Origin: DATBLE01 sp963808815
Lineage (GTDB): Bacteria > Actinomycetota > Thermoleophilia > Gaiellales > Gaiellaceae
Direction: 5' to 3'
DNA length: 64,000 nt
NCBI GenBank assembly: GCA_963808815.1
Contig: CAWEGI010000016.1
Coordinates: forward strand, 227,093 to 291,092
Made by a program: the position numbers and the translations under genes. This document shows, in pieces, positions 53,549 to 62,158 of this stretch. The notes beneath the pieces are model-generated. The model worked only from the letters and a program-made list of their open reading frames with translations. It was not told the DNA's origin and did no database searches. Positions within the stretch are counted from its first letter, which is position 1, and every line of letters starts with the position of its first letter.

Positions 53549-53923
53549 TCAACGGCGGGCGAGGCGGCGACCGCTCTCGGTATCCGGCGGCGTGTAGTTG
53601 AGTTCGTAGTGGTGGTAGAGGGCAGATTCGTCTGCCTGGGAAAGTTCCTCGCCGTGTTGTTCGATGTTCGGCGCGGACTTGATCTGCTCCTTAGTCACGG
53701 TCACCTGGAGTTCGTCGGGGCCGACCTTGATGCCGCCGAGCGGCACGAAGGTCAGGTGACGGCCGATGAAGCCCTCCTTGACGGTGGCGAACTGCGGCTC
53801 GTCGTTCTCCACGTCGACGTAAACGTCCTGTAGCTTGCCGATCCTCTCGCCGTCGCGATCGACCAACACCTTCCCGTGCCATTCCGCGACGTTCCAATGC
53901 GCGTTCTCCTGGTGCTCGGTCAC
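53549..53923 (-). CDS. PRC-barrel domain protein
   Basis: 124 residues from GTG 53923, which has AGGAGG eight bases upstream. The PRC barrel reads HGKVLVDRDGERIGKLQDVY, VDVENDEPQFATVKEGFIGR, HLTFVPLGGIKVGPDELQVT. After it comes ALYHHYELNYTPPD, typical of actinobacterial PRC proteins. Such proteins are often stress-linked but have no set function. Longer starts in frame lack a ribosome-binding site. Confidence 0.85.
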   Translation of the reverse strand: MTEHQENAHWNVAEWHGKVLVDRDGERIGKLQDVYVDVENDEPQFATVKEGFIGRHLTFVPLGGIKVGPDELQVTVTKEQIKSAPNIEQHGEELSQADESALYHHYELNYTPPDTESGRRLARR

Positions 53924-54010
53924 TGTCCCCGCCTCCTGGATCTCGCATCCACTGGCCGCCACCATTGTAGTTCGCTCCCCTCGCATCGAAGGAGAGGAGC
54001 GCCGCTTGCG

Positions 54011-54033
54011 CCAGAGTTCGCGAATGTCGCGAG
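54011..54033. repeat. Island repeat, copy 3
   Basis: ccagagttcgcgaatgtcgc followed by gag, between the phosphatase gene and the PRC-barrel gene. Confidence 0.55.
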
Positions 54034-54063
54034 AGCGGGGCGGCACGGGCCTCGGGCTTGCTC

Positions 54064-55351
54064 CTACTGATCCGCTCCCGAGCTGGCGTCCCGTTCTCCT
54101 GTTGGGCCGCCGTGCCAGTCCACACACAGCACTGTTGCGTCATCGCGGAGCTCCCCACCGCAGGCTTTGACCACGGCCTGTGTCAGCGCCTGTACTGCTT
54201 CGCGTGGATGAAGGTGTCGCGTCTCCGTGAGGATCTCCATCGCGTTCACATCGGCGGCGTTGCGCTCGAGGATTCCGTCGGTCAGGAATACGAGCCGGTC
54301 TCCGGCTTGCAACTCCAGTTCCTGGACGTGGTATTCGGCGTCGACCGCTATACCGAACGGCAAGCCAGGGGCCAAGGGCACGTTCTCTGCACGGCCGTCA
54401 CGGATCAGGATCGGCAAGGGATGCCCGGCGTTCACGATCCGTGCGGTACCCGAGATATTGTCGATCCGAACGACCTGTCCGGTCACGAAGTCGCCATCAT
54501 CTGAGAATCCGCAGAGCGCCTCGTTGGCCAGCCGGCTCTGTTCCGCGAGATCGACGCCGCGGCGGCGAGCGTTTCGCAATGCCCCGACCAGCACTGTTGC
54601 CAGCACCGCCGCGTTCAGCGTATGGCCCATCGCGTCGGTCATCGAGAGGTGGAGCGTGTCTCGTTCGACGCTGAAGTCGAACGTGTCTCCACCGATGTCG
54701 CCCGATGGTTCCAGCCATCCGGCCAGCGTGAAATGGCCCCCCTCGCACGTGTACGACGCGGGAAGGAGTCGGTGCTGGATCTCCGCCTCCAACGAGAGAG
54801 GCACCGAACGCTGGCCCCAGTCGAACACGTCCGTGAAGCGGCGGTTGGCGATCACGATGTAGGCAAGGGCGTGCGCCCCCGCCGAGACTGTTGCCAGCGT
54901 CTGCGGGTCAGGCTCGTCATCGACTCCCAGCTCCAGGACGCCGACCGCCTCGCCGCGGCTCGTGACGGGAGCGAAGACCCGGAAGCCATCGAAGTCCGGT
55001 ACGGTCTGCACCTCCTGCTCGGCGAGCGCACGACCATGCGGTGTACCTGCGAGCGCGACCGAATGGCTGCGTTCGCGGTTGATGTCCTCGTCTTCGAGGT
55101 CTGGCACGACGGACGTGGCTCAACCGGATCAAAGCCCGGCCGCTGTAGTCAGCAATCAGAAAGCTGACATCGCGCGCCCCGAGAGCATCCGTCAAGGCGG
55201 CGGCGACGACTTCTGCCGCATCGATCGGCGGAGCCGCTTCCACGGAAGCGAGCAGCGTCTTCACATCCAGCGGGGCGACCACGCCCGATGGGTTGCTCTC
55301 TTGCGTCGTCACTAACCGACCATAGCTGTCCGGCGACGGCTGGTAAGCCAT
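54064..55351 (-). CDS. SpoIIE/RsbU-type PP2C phosphatase with GAF-like domain, apparent frameshift near 55105
   Basis: About 429 residues. The N-terminal part (from 55351, MAYQPSPDSYGRLVTTQESN) leads into a GAF-like domain, DVSFLIADYSGRALIRLSHV. One extra base then leads to PDLEDEDINRERSHSVAL and the rest of the GAF domain. The SpoIIE catalytic domain has GDIGGDTFDFSVERDTLHLS, MTDAMGHTLNAAVLATVLVG, RLVFLTDGILERN and ELRDDATVLCV with the metal-binding aspartates. Such enzymes dephosphorylate anti-anti-sigma factors in stress signalling. No partner is encoded nearby. Confidence 0.85.
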
Positions 55352-55405
55352 CGCGGTCGAGCGAAGTCGAGGGCATGCCGCGGAGGGGAAGAGCCTGGAC
55401 TGCCC

Positions 55406-55430
55406 GAGTGTTCAGGATGTTCCCTGAAGG
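55406..55430. repeat. Island repeat, diverged copy 4
   Basis: cgagtgttcaggatgttccc followed by tgaag, matching copy 2 except for one gap and a few changes. Just upstream of the phosphatase start. Confidence 0.4.
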
Positions 55431-55545
55431 ATGACACGCAGTTGAGCGCGTCGCGCTTTTCGCGCTCGTTGCTCAGTGTGCTTCCGAGCGGCGCTCCCGC
55501 CTGGTGTCCGCTCGCTACTCCGCTTACTACTCGAGGGGTTTGTGC

Positions 55546-55551
55546 TAAACT
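55546..55551 (+). promoter_or_regulatory. -10 box (TAAACT) for hsp20
   Basis: TAAACT gives a leader of about 155 bases before TTG 55713. No CIRCE (TTAGCACTC-N9-GAGTGCTAA) or HAIR (CTTGAGT-N7-ACTCAAG) operator is seen upstream, which points to control at another level. Confidence 0.5.
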
Positions 55552-55639
55552 TCACATTCGAAACGCCGAGCCAGTCGCGCTGACGGCATCAGATTCAGCC
55601 GTCGAGCCGCCAGCTTCTTCTTCCTCGATGAATCGTGTC

Positions 55640-55708
55640 TCAGCATTTCGCTGAGCCAGCCCCTTGGAGGCAATCGCCTCCAGGGACTGCCTGCTTCTGA
55701 GAGGAGTA
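55640..55708 (+). promoter_or_regulatory. hsp20 leader hairpins, possible RNA thermometer
   Basis: Three hairpins follow each other: ctcagc-atttc-gctgag; tggaggc-aatc-gcctcca with extra pairs outside; and a last one, tgcttct (55692-55698) with aggagta (55702-55708) around a 3-base loop, seven pairs with two G-U. The last stem hides the whole Shine-Dalgarno AGGAG. Weak, G-U containing stems over the ribosome-binding site are the ROSE-type thermometer pattern of small heat-shock genes. Confidence 0.55.
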
Positions 55709-55712
55709 CACC

Positions 55713-56207
55713 TTGACCACTCTGGTTCGTTTTGATCCCTTCCGCGAGGCGACCGCTCTGCAAGGCGAGATGGCCCGCTTCCTGAGCTTGTTCGCCGGGG
55801 GAACCGGCACCACGCCGGCGGGCGTATGGGCTCCACCGATGGATGTCTGGGAGACAGACGACGAGATCGTCTACGCGTTCGATCTGCCCGGCATCCCCAA
55901 GGACACGGTCTCGATCGAGTTCGACCAGGGTGTCCTGACCGTCAGCGCCGAGCGCGAGCGCTCACAGGAAGTCTCGACCGACCGGATGTACCGCTCCGAG
56001 CGCCGGTACGGAGATTTCTCGCGGTCGATCGGGCTGCCACAGGGCGTGTCCGAGGATCAGATCTCGGCTCGCTACGACAACGGCGAGCTCGAAATCCACG
56101 TCAAGAAGCCCGAGGTCGAGCTGCCGCACCGCATCCAGATCGGCAACGGCAAGGCCGCGATCGGCAACGGCAAGGCCCCGATCGAAGGCAAGACGACAAA
56201 AGCGTAA
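55713..56207 (+). CDS. Small heat-shock protein (Hsp20/alpha-crystallin)
   Basis: 164 residues. TTG 55713 gives MTTLVRFDPFREATALQGEM, the usual Hsp20 head. The crystallin domain covers about 45-140 (DVWETDDEIVYAFDLPGIPK, GVLTVSAERERSQEV, FSRSIGLPQGVSEDQISARY, NGELEIHVKKPE). The end has a tandem repeat IGNGKAAIGNGKAPI, and the usual I-x-I anchoring motif appears as IQI just before it. It holds unfolding proteins in the cytosol. Confidence 0.93.
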   Translation: MTTLVRFDPFREATALQGEMARFLSLFAGGTGTTPAGVWAPPMDVWETDDEIVYAFDLPGIPKDTVSIEFDQGVLTVSAERERSQEVSTDRMYRSERRYGDFSRSIGLPQGVSEDQISARYDNGELEIHVKKPEVELPHRIQIGNGKAAIGNGKAPIEGKTTKA

Positions 56208-56284
56208 CGAGCACAGCGTCTATAGCTCACGGGAGGCGGCTGACCAGCCGCCTCCCTCCGTCCGTCGATCCCGAAAGGAACCCA

Positions 56285-56356
56285 ATGCCTTCACCGACCA
56301 CGCTTACGGCCCGAAAGAACACGCTGAGTGCCAACCGTGCCGGTGGCCGGTCATGA
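56285..56356 (+). CDS. Possible 23-residue leader peptide
   Basis: ATG 56285 (after CGAAAGGAAC) gives MPSPTTLTARKNTLSANRAG and GRS, ending TGA that overlaps the next gene's ATG (ATGA). Translational coupling to the following membrane protein is suggested. Its reality is unproven. Confidence 0.3.
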   Translation: MPSPTTLTARKNTLSANRAGGRS

Positions 56357-56757
56357 ACTCGGTGCAGGTGTCGTCGCCCGACGGCCGCCATTGGGTCGTC
56401 TCGACCGCGCGTACGCACCGCTCCTGGAAGGAGTCACGCCAGACCGCGTTCTTCTGGGCGCACGTGGTCGTGACGGCGATCATGGTGATGCTGTTCGTCG
56501 TGGTGCTCAGGGCCGACGGGAGCCGGATCCTGGAGATCCTCATCCCGCTCGTCCTCGCGCTCTGGCTCTTCGGGTTCGTCTCCTCCAGCTTCCGCGTGAC
56601 CGTTTCCGCGGACACGCTCGGACCGCCAGTCGATCATCGCCTGTGGACCGTGACCAAGCGATTCCGGCGAGGTAGCTCCGTCAAGAAGCTGACCGAAAGC
56701 ATCCAGGCGGGCCAGCTCACGCCTGAACCCGTCGGCACCCACCTCGACGAGATCTGA
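56353..56757 (+). CDS. Small membrane protein of unknown function
   Basis: 134 residues with two helices, about 35-53 (WAHVVVTAIMVMLFVVVLRA) and 60-80 (ILIPLVLALWLFGFVSSSFR), and a charged C-terminal half (LWTVTKRFRRGSSVKKLTES). The opening MNSVQVSSPDGRHWVVSTAR with the HW-V pattern resembles small actinobacterial membrane proteins of unknown role. It may be cotranscribed with hsp20. Confidence 0.65.
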   Translation: MNSVQVSSPDGRHWVVSTARTHRSWKESRQTAFFWAHVVVTAIMVMLFVVVLRADGSRILEILIPLVLALWLFGFVSSSFRVTVSADTLGPPVDHRLWTVTKRFRRGSSVKKLTESIQAGQLTPEPVGTHLDEI

Positions 56758-56901
56758 CGTCGCTCAGCCGCCGCCCGGCCGAAGCGAAGTGCGACAGACG
56801 TCCGGCGTGGTCGAGTATCCGGCCGCGCGTTCAGGCGATAACCGCGTGACGTGCCCCAGTGTGCCCTCGCCTGGAACCTGAACCCCCCGGCGGGAATCTT
56901 T

Positions 56902-56921
56902 CGCGGGTTCGATTCCCGCCG
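56902..56921. repeat. 20-bp copy of the ssrA T-arm, possible attachment-site duplicate
   Basis: The 20 bases cgcgggttcgattcccgccg are identical to 52807-52826 in tmRNA. Neither an acceptor stem nor an anticodon arm can be built around it, so it is not a tRNA gene. Insertion into ssrA 3' ends leaves such copies, so it could be the far attachment site of an element covering 52.8-56.9 kb. T-arms are conserved in tRNAs, so a tRNA fragment is the alternative. Confidence 0.5.
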
Positions 56922-56967
56922 TCAGCGCTGACGCTGATCCCGGGAGGAGCATCTAGCTCCTAGATGG

Positions 56968-57243
56968 CTAGGCTCCGGCTAGCTTCTCGCGGAGCTGGTC
57001 GAGAGTCTCGCCGTTCCAGAACCGCTCTTCCGGGGCAGCTCTAGCACCAGCCGCTCGATCTCCTCGCGGTCCTCGGGAAAGACCACTGGGTACTCGCCGT
57101 TGCAGTCCGAGGCACAGACGACCGTGTCGATCCCCGGCGTCACGACCATGTGCGAACCTCGGCAGTTCGGCAATCGGCCATCCAGCGCCCGCCGTTGATC
57201 GTCGCCGTGATCGGAGTGGTCTGAGGCCGGGGCGGGGCTCCAA
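56968..57243 (-). pseudogene. Small protein of unknown function, frame breaks
   Basis: Minus-strand pieces TPITATINGGRWMADCRTAE, HMVVTPGIDTVVCASDCNGE with YPVVFPEDREEIERLVLEL, and EERFWNGETLDQLREKLAGA join into one small protein with four cysteines, probably a zinc knuckle. The YPV-FP-DREEIE and NGETL-LREK patterns recur in small proteins of mobile elements in actinobacteria, as far as I recall. Two shifts are needed. Next to the presumed attachment site. Confidence 0.5.
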
Positions 57244-57246
57244 CGA

Positions 57247-57690
57247 TCAGCTCCGCGTACAGCCGTCTCCACGTTCGCACTCGTCGAGACTGCCAAGGTA
57301 GTAGCCGTGGCGCTCGTCCCCGATCGCGTCCGGACGCTGGGGATACTCGCGGTAGGTGAGGGGCATCGTGCGCCAGCCGCGCCACTTACCGGCCAAATAC
57401 CCGCCCACGATGATTGCCACCGATAGCGCGATCGCACCGACTAGCGTCCATCCGGCGAAGTTCCCGAGATGGGCGAGAAGCTGAAGGACGAACCCGACTA
57501 CAAGAAGTACGACACCGAACCGCGCCTGCGCCTGCTCGGGTCATGAAGAAGAACAACCCATTAGGTTCGTGCCGAAGACGCCGCCAGCTCCTCGATTGCT
57601 CTCGGGGCGTGTCTGCGAGAGCACGGCCGCGACGATCACGATCGCCCCCGCCAGGTCCATGGAGACGCCGGCGATGAAGAGCCAGTCCAT
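57247..57690 (-). CDS. Membrane protein of unknown function, apparent frameshift near 57545
   Basis: ATG 57690 starts MDWLFIAGVSMDLAGAIVIV and AAVLSQTRPE, then a break near 57545 leads to EQAQARFGVVLLVVGFVLQL, LAHLGNFAGWTLVGAIALSV, AIIVGGYLAGKWRGWRTMPL and a hydrophilic tail that ends GDGCTRS. Three helices in about 147 residues. Family not recognised. Its end lies 4 bases before the previous small gene on the same strand. Confidence 0.6.
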
Positions 57691-58075
57691 TGCAAACACG
57701 CTTGCAAACGAACAGGACGAAACGGGCTGAATGAGGCGGTACTAGACGAGAGGGGAGCGGGCCCCGCCGTTTCAGGGGGTGTTGAACGAGACGCTCGACG
57801 GCTCGTAGCCGAACTCGGAGCAGATCGGCCACGTGAAGCCTCCTGCGGGAGATGCCGAGCGCCAGGTTGGCGAGGACCGCGATAAGCATTTTGAAGCGTC
57901 CGAGGCGTTCCACGCGGCCGATGCGGCCCAACTCGCGCCCCTAGGTTCACGGGGTGCCGCTGTTCCGTCTGGGCGGCCTCGAACCCGCGGAGGATTCACG
58001 CCGCGACAACGGGGGTGCTCAGGCGAGAGGACGCTGGGGCAAGATCCCCCGCCTACGCTGGCCACGTCATGAGGA
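57691..58075. other. Intergenic stretch without a supported gene
   Basis: Between the membrane protein and the MFS remnant. The minus strand has a readable piece (VERLGRFKMLIAVLANLALG at about 57870-57930, and GGFTWPICSEFGYEPSSVSF in another frame near 57780-57850), which could be one small frame-broken gene. I cannot assign it. No repeat or RNA is seen. Confidence 0.3.
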
Positions 58076-59497
58076 TCAAGTCTCCTGCGGCTCGAGCTTG
58101 GCTGGAAGGAACAGGGCCGCCGCAAGGCCGATCAGCCCGATCACGCGAGGGAGACCATCGCCCAGGCGTAGGAGCGGTTCCCGGTGACGACGCGGAGACC
58201 AGGATCGTGCCGGCGATCGCCGTGCCGAAGGACGAGCCGAGGTTGGACACGCTGCGCGAGAGGCCCGAGATCTCGCCCTGCTGCTCCTCGGGGAAGCTCG
58301 ACTGCACGACGTTGACCGAGGGCGTCAGCATCACGCCGAGGCCGAGGCCGATCAGGAACAGCCCGGGCACGAAAGCCACGACTCTCGACGAGCGCCGACG
58401 ACCAGGCCGAGCAGGAGCCCGATCCCGGCCAGCGGTGACGACGAAGCCGGCCACGATCAGGGTCTTCTGCGAGCGCCGCTTGGCGAGTCGCTCCGCGGCG
58501 AGCGACGAGATCAGGATGCCGACCGTCGCCGCGGTGAAGATGACGCCCGTCTGGATCGCGTTGTACCCGCGAACGGTCTGGAGGAAGACGGAGACGACGA
58601 ACGACGTGCCCATGAGGAGCAGCCACTGGATGTTCTGGGTCACGAGGCGCGAGATCGGACGTGCGGTTCTTGAAGAGTCCGGTGGACAGCAGCGGCTCCT
58701 TCCCCGCCCGCTCGCGAGCGCGGATGTAGAGGAAGAACCCGGCCAGGAAGGCGGCTCCGATCACGAGGAACACCGTCAGGAGCACGTTGTTGGTGCCGGC
58801 CTGCAGGATCCCGAACACCACGACAGAACATGCCGACCGCCGACAGCACCGCGCCGACCGCGTCGAAGGGACGCGTCGGGTCGGCCGGCAGCGGATCGAC
58901 GAGCCGGCGGCTCGAGCAGGATGATCGATCACGATGACCAGGGCCTGGAAGATGAACGCGGCCCGCCAGCTGATCGCGGTGGTGATCACGCCGCCGATCA
59001 GCGGCCCGGCCGCGGCGCCGATGCCACCCAGCCCGCTGATCACGCCGAACGCCCAGGCACGCGACGTGTAGATCGGTGAACCAGATCGTCGCGAGGATGT
59101 AGACGGGCGGGATCAGGAGCGCCGTGCCGACGCCCTCGAAGACCGAGTTGCCGAGGATCAGCACGCCGAGACCCGGCGAAACCGCGCTCAGCAGCGCGCC
59201 GATCCCGTAGAGCGCGAGGCCGCCGATGAAGCACCGCTTGCGGCCCCAGCGGTCGGTCAGCTTGCTGCACGGGATCATGAGGATCGCCATGATCAGCAGG
59301 AACAGCGTGATCGTGGTCTGCACGCCCTTCACCGTCGTGTCCAGGTCCTCGCTGATGTCGTTGATCATCACGTTCATGTTCGAGCCCGCGAAGCTGCAGA
59401 TGAACTGCGCCAGCGCGAGCGGAAGGATCAGCCGGCGTGCGGACGCGACAGGACGAACCGGAACGGCCTGGCCCACAGCCACCTGATCCTCAGTCAC
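58076..59497 (-). pseudogene. MFS efflux transporter (DHA2-like), many apparent frame breaks
   Basis: GTG 59497 begins a DHA2-type protein (SARRLILPLALAQFICSFAG, NMNVMINDISEDLDTTVKGV, LTDRWGRKRCFIGGLALYGI). Later segments in other frames continue it: ISGLGGIGAAAGPLIGGVIT, VVVFGILQAGTNNVLL, GTSFVVSVFLQTVRGYNAIQ, LISSLAAERLAKRRSQKTLI, VMLTPSVNVVQSSFPEEQQG and IGLIGLAAALFLPAKLEPQE. At least six shifts. It is related to the pump at 49 kb. Either a pseudogene or a poorly sequenced gene. Confidence 0.7.
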
Positions 59498-59592
59498 GTG
59501 GCTTCAGGCTCTCGATCCTCACGACCCAGACGGAAGGCGTCGCCGATCCTCGAGCACCGGTCGTGGTGGATGAGCATCTCGTAGTGCGGCAT
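59494..59592 (-). CDS. Possible 32-residue protein before the MFS gene
   Basis: ATG 59592 gives MPHYEMLIHHDRCSRIGDAF and RLGREDREPEAT; its TGA overlaps the MFS GTG (GTGA). The overlap and codon pattern suggest a real, possibly truncated gene. In the same frame the sequence is open about 22 codons further upstream (GFAVIVLQ), so it may be the tail of something longer. Confidence 0.3.
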   Translation of the reverse strand: MPHYEMLIHHDRCSRIGDAFRLGREDREPEAT

Positions 59593-59658
59593 CTGCAGGA
59601 CGATAACGGCGAACCCAACGTGCGGGCTGGGAACGCCTCGAGGCGAGTGCCCAGCCGA

Positions 59659-59853
59659 CTAGACGAGCTTCCGGATTGCTCTGAAACCGGCTAGGACAAC
59701 GGCCCCTTTGCTCTTGCGTCTCACGACTGCGGTCGCGACTGGAAAGAGCACGAACCAGCGCAACTTGTAACGCAGCGTGGCGAGATCGTCGGCAAGGGCC
59801 TGCCGCTCGGAGGCGATCTCTTTGCGGATTGCTTCCTCGCTGGGCTCAGGCAT
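59659..59853 (-). CDS. Small protein, DUF3618-like
   Basis: 64 residues from ATG 59853: MPEPSEEAIRKEIASERQAL, ADDLATLRYKLRWFV, then a helix and a basic tail (VVRRKSKGAVVLAGFRAIRK). The charged helical head followed by a short hydrophobic segment is the DUF3618 layout. Role unknown; usually near membrane-stress proteins. Confidence 0.55.
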   Translation of the reverse strand: MPEPSEEAIRKEIASERQALADDLATLRYKLRWFVLFPVATAVVRRKSKGAVVLAGFRAIRKLV

Positions 59854-60070
59854 GGCTCTGCAATGTATCGATCGTGCGCTCGCACAAACCCTAGACGGAA
59901 GCCCGGCAACTCTGCGGAGCCGGTTGTGTGCTGGAGTGCCTCCGAACAGGAGAGGCCTCAGCAGCACCGCCCGCCTGCGCGCGGGCGATACCTTGCGCCA
60001 GCCTGCCTGTTTGGCCTCAGCACCGCAGACCGCATGCTCCGTCGCGGGCGCCGCTTAGCCAGTCGTCCGG
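59854..60070. other. Intergenic, nothing supported
   Basis: 217 bases with no gene, repeat or RNA that I can support. The plus-strand frames here are compositional shadows. Confidence 0.4.
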
Positions 60071-60283
60071 CTAACGGCGAGCGGAGTCCCGAACCGCCCT
60101 CGACCCTGTGCCGTTTCGAGTGACCGTGCCACTCCGCGAGCGATGGCCGTGCGGGCCGTCCGGCCGACCCGGCGTGCGCTTGCGCCATGGGCGCCACGGC
60201 CCGTCACTGGGATCCACGGTTTGCCGCACCGCCCACAGCACCACAAACAGGATCCAAGCGAACGCAATCGGGAAGAGAACCAC
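60071..60283 (-). CDS. Small single-helix membrane protein
   Basis: GTG 60283 gives 70 residues: a helix MVLFPIAFAWILFVVLWAVR and then a highly basic, proline-rich tail (DGPWRPWRKRTPGRPDGPHG). A helix followed by W-R-P-W-R is typical of small actinobacterial membrane proteins of unknown function. TAG at 60071-60073. Confidence 0.55.
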   Translation of the reverse strand: MVLFPIAFAWILFVVLWAVRQTVDPSDGPWRPWRKRTPGRPDGPHGHRSRSGTVTRNGTGSRAVRDSARR

Positions 60284-60380
60284 GTCCGCAGGGTAGCCGT
60301 CACAGATTCATGTAGCCCGGCTTTTTCCAACGTATCGATGGCGTTTGGTTGGTCTAGGAGCGGCCCGCTAGGTTGCCTGC

Positions 60381-61206
60381 GTGGCGGACGCCCCTGATCG
60401 CGACCATCTGAGGGCGATTTCGCGGGTGTATGGCCCGGAGTCCTGGGAGATCTATGACCGGCTGGACGGGAGTCTCGATCCACGTCGGCCGGACACGCTG
60501 CTGGCGCTGGCTGTCGAGCGGATGACTGCTGCGTCGGTCGTCCTCGATGTGGGCTGCCGCGATGCCTCTCATCTGATCGAACTGGTGCGAGCGACCGGCT
60601 CGCGCGGCGTCGGGCTTGATCCGGTCAGCCGCCTCGTCGAGCGGGCGCGGGCGGCGGTCAGCGAAGCGCACCTGGATGGGCGGGTGCAGATCATCGAGGG
60701 CGTGACGCAGGACATTCCCTTTCCCGACTCGTCCTTTGATCTCGTCTGGTGCCGTGACGTGATCGAGATCGTCCAGGACCTCGAAAGTGGGATCGCCGAG
60801 ATCGTGCGTGTCCTTCGTCCGGGCGGCCACCTGATCGTGTTCACCGTGTTCGCATCCGACCGGCTGGAGCCGAAAGAGGCCGAGCTGTTATTCGGAGGGA
60901 ATCTCGCGCTGGTACGCGTGAACCTGGACGAGACCCATGTCGAGCACGTCTTCGACCGTGCCGGACTGGCCGTAACTGTCACAGACGTGGTCGGTACCGA
61001 GTGGCGAGAGTACGCCGAGGAACGAACGCACCCCGCCTCACGCGATCTCCTCCGACTTGCGCGGCTCCGCCGCCAGCGAGACCAGATCATCGAGCAAGCC
61101 GGCGAGGGACATCTACCGGCACGTCGAATCGAATCTTCACTGGCTCGTCTACCAGTTCCTCGGCAAGCTCGTTCCGACGCTCTACGTACTTCGCAAGTCC
61201 GCCTGA
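60381..61206 (+). CDS. SAM-dependent methyltransferase, apparent frameshift near 61095
   Basis: GTG 60381. SAM motif I is VVLDVGCRDASHLIELVRAT, with RGVGLDPVSRLVERARAAVS, IPFPDSSFDLVWCRDVIEIV and VLRPGGHLIVFTVFASD, the UbiE/methyltransferase-11 arrangement. Motif I has R-D-A-S where G-T-G or G-S-G is usual. The frame moves by one base near 61095 to DIYRHVESNLHWLVYQFLGK and TGA 61204-61206, about 275 residues. Substrate unknown. Confidence 0.82.
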
Positions 61207-61333
61207 GCCGTGGGCCGCGCTCCCGGCGCAGCCCACCACGCCGGTCACCCCGGAGGGAAAGTATCCCCGGAGGAGCCACCCCTCCCATCTGCTGATCGAG
61301 CACCTCGACTGCCATGAGTCTCGACTGGGTTGA

Positions 61334-61976
61334 CCGACAAGCAATATCCCTGGCTGCGCACCGCAATGCCTGCCGCCGGGCGGGACCGAGCCTGGGAACT
61401 TGACGACCGGCACCTATCAGACGCAGTACTTCTTCGCCAAGCAAATGAAGCTGTCGTTCGCACGGGGCTGGTTCTCGGAAGAAGACAGCACCGGTGAGTT
61501 CGCCGCCTATGCCAAGAAGAACCCAAAATCGCGTGTCGTCTTCTGGGAAGACGTGTACACGACGAAGCCTGGGTCTTTGCAGCGGGTCGGCCCGCCACGC
61601 CGAACAGCGGCGAGTCTTCTCACCTGGCTCCAAGGGAACCCCAATCTCACGGTGTCCAAGCCGACCAGCGGCAGGATCGGGACGATACGTGCCCGCGTCG
61701 TGGACATCGGCGTCGCGGACGACGCAGTGAACGATGACCCCACCTGTCCAGCGAAGCCGTGCGCCAACTTCCTCGGGTACCCGGGGTGGGACGAGCCATA
61801 CGGGATTGCCGGGAAATGGATCAGCCGTTTCTACCTGGCCGATGTTCGTTACGGCGGCAAACAGCATCTGTTCGTGGCCGTAATCGAAGTGGCCGGCACA
61901 GCCCAGCTCAGGGCGTTCCTCCCGGAGCGCCAAGAAGGTCATCGCGTCTGTTCGCGTCCCAGCCGTTTCCGCCTGA
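61334..61976 (+). CDS. Exported protein of unknown function, N-terminus missing and one apparent frameshift
   Basis: The frame is open from 61334 and includes GCAPQCLPPGG, then TTGTYQTQYFFAKQMKLSFA, FSEEDSTGEFAAYA, VNDDPTCPAKPCANFLGYPG, WISRFYLADVRYGGKQHLFV. One extra base near 61915 leads to AKKVIASVRVPAVSA and TGA 61974-61976. The signal peptide and start are not visible in frame, probably because of another break. The cysteine GCAPQC could be a lipobox end. Similar exported proteins exist in actinobacteria, as far as I recall; function unknown. Confidence 0.55.
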
Positions 61977-62158
61977 CTCCTAACCTGCCTGTTTCACCCG
62001 CGCAGTTCCACAACTCGATACCTAGCGTGAGTCGCTCGACCGACGAGGCCCGAGCGTCCTGATCCTCCGCTAGATCGCCTCGTTTCTTTTGTCACGATCC
62101 GCCGACAGCGAGTCGGCTGTGGGTGAAATGGCTATGGGCTGCCAGCCGCACCAGGGGG
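61977..62158. other. Intergenic with a small convergent hairpin
   Basis: Between convergent genes. gccgac-agcga-gtcggc (62101-62117) is a 6-bp hairpin, preceded by a run tcgtttcttttgtc. It may be a weak bidirectional terminator. No gene. Confidence 0.4.

Noticed and set aside
55440..55545. HspR (HAIR) or HrcA (CIRCE) operator before hsp20
   Set aside because: Neither consensus is present; ttgagcgcg and cgcgctc in the region do not have the right spacing.
56820..56940. tRNA gene around the T-arm-like sequence
   Set aside because: No acceptor, D or anticodon arm can be paired in the correct positions.
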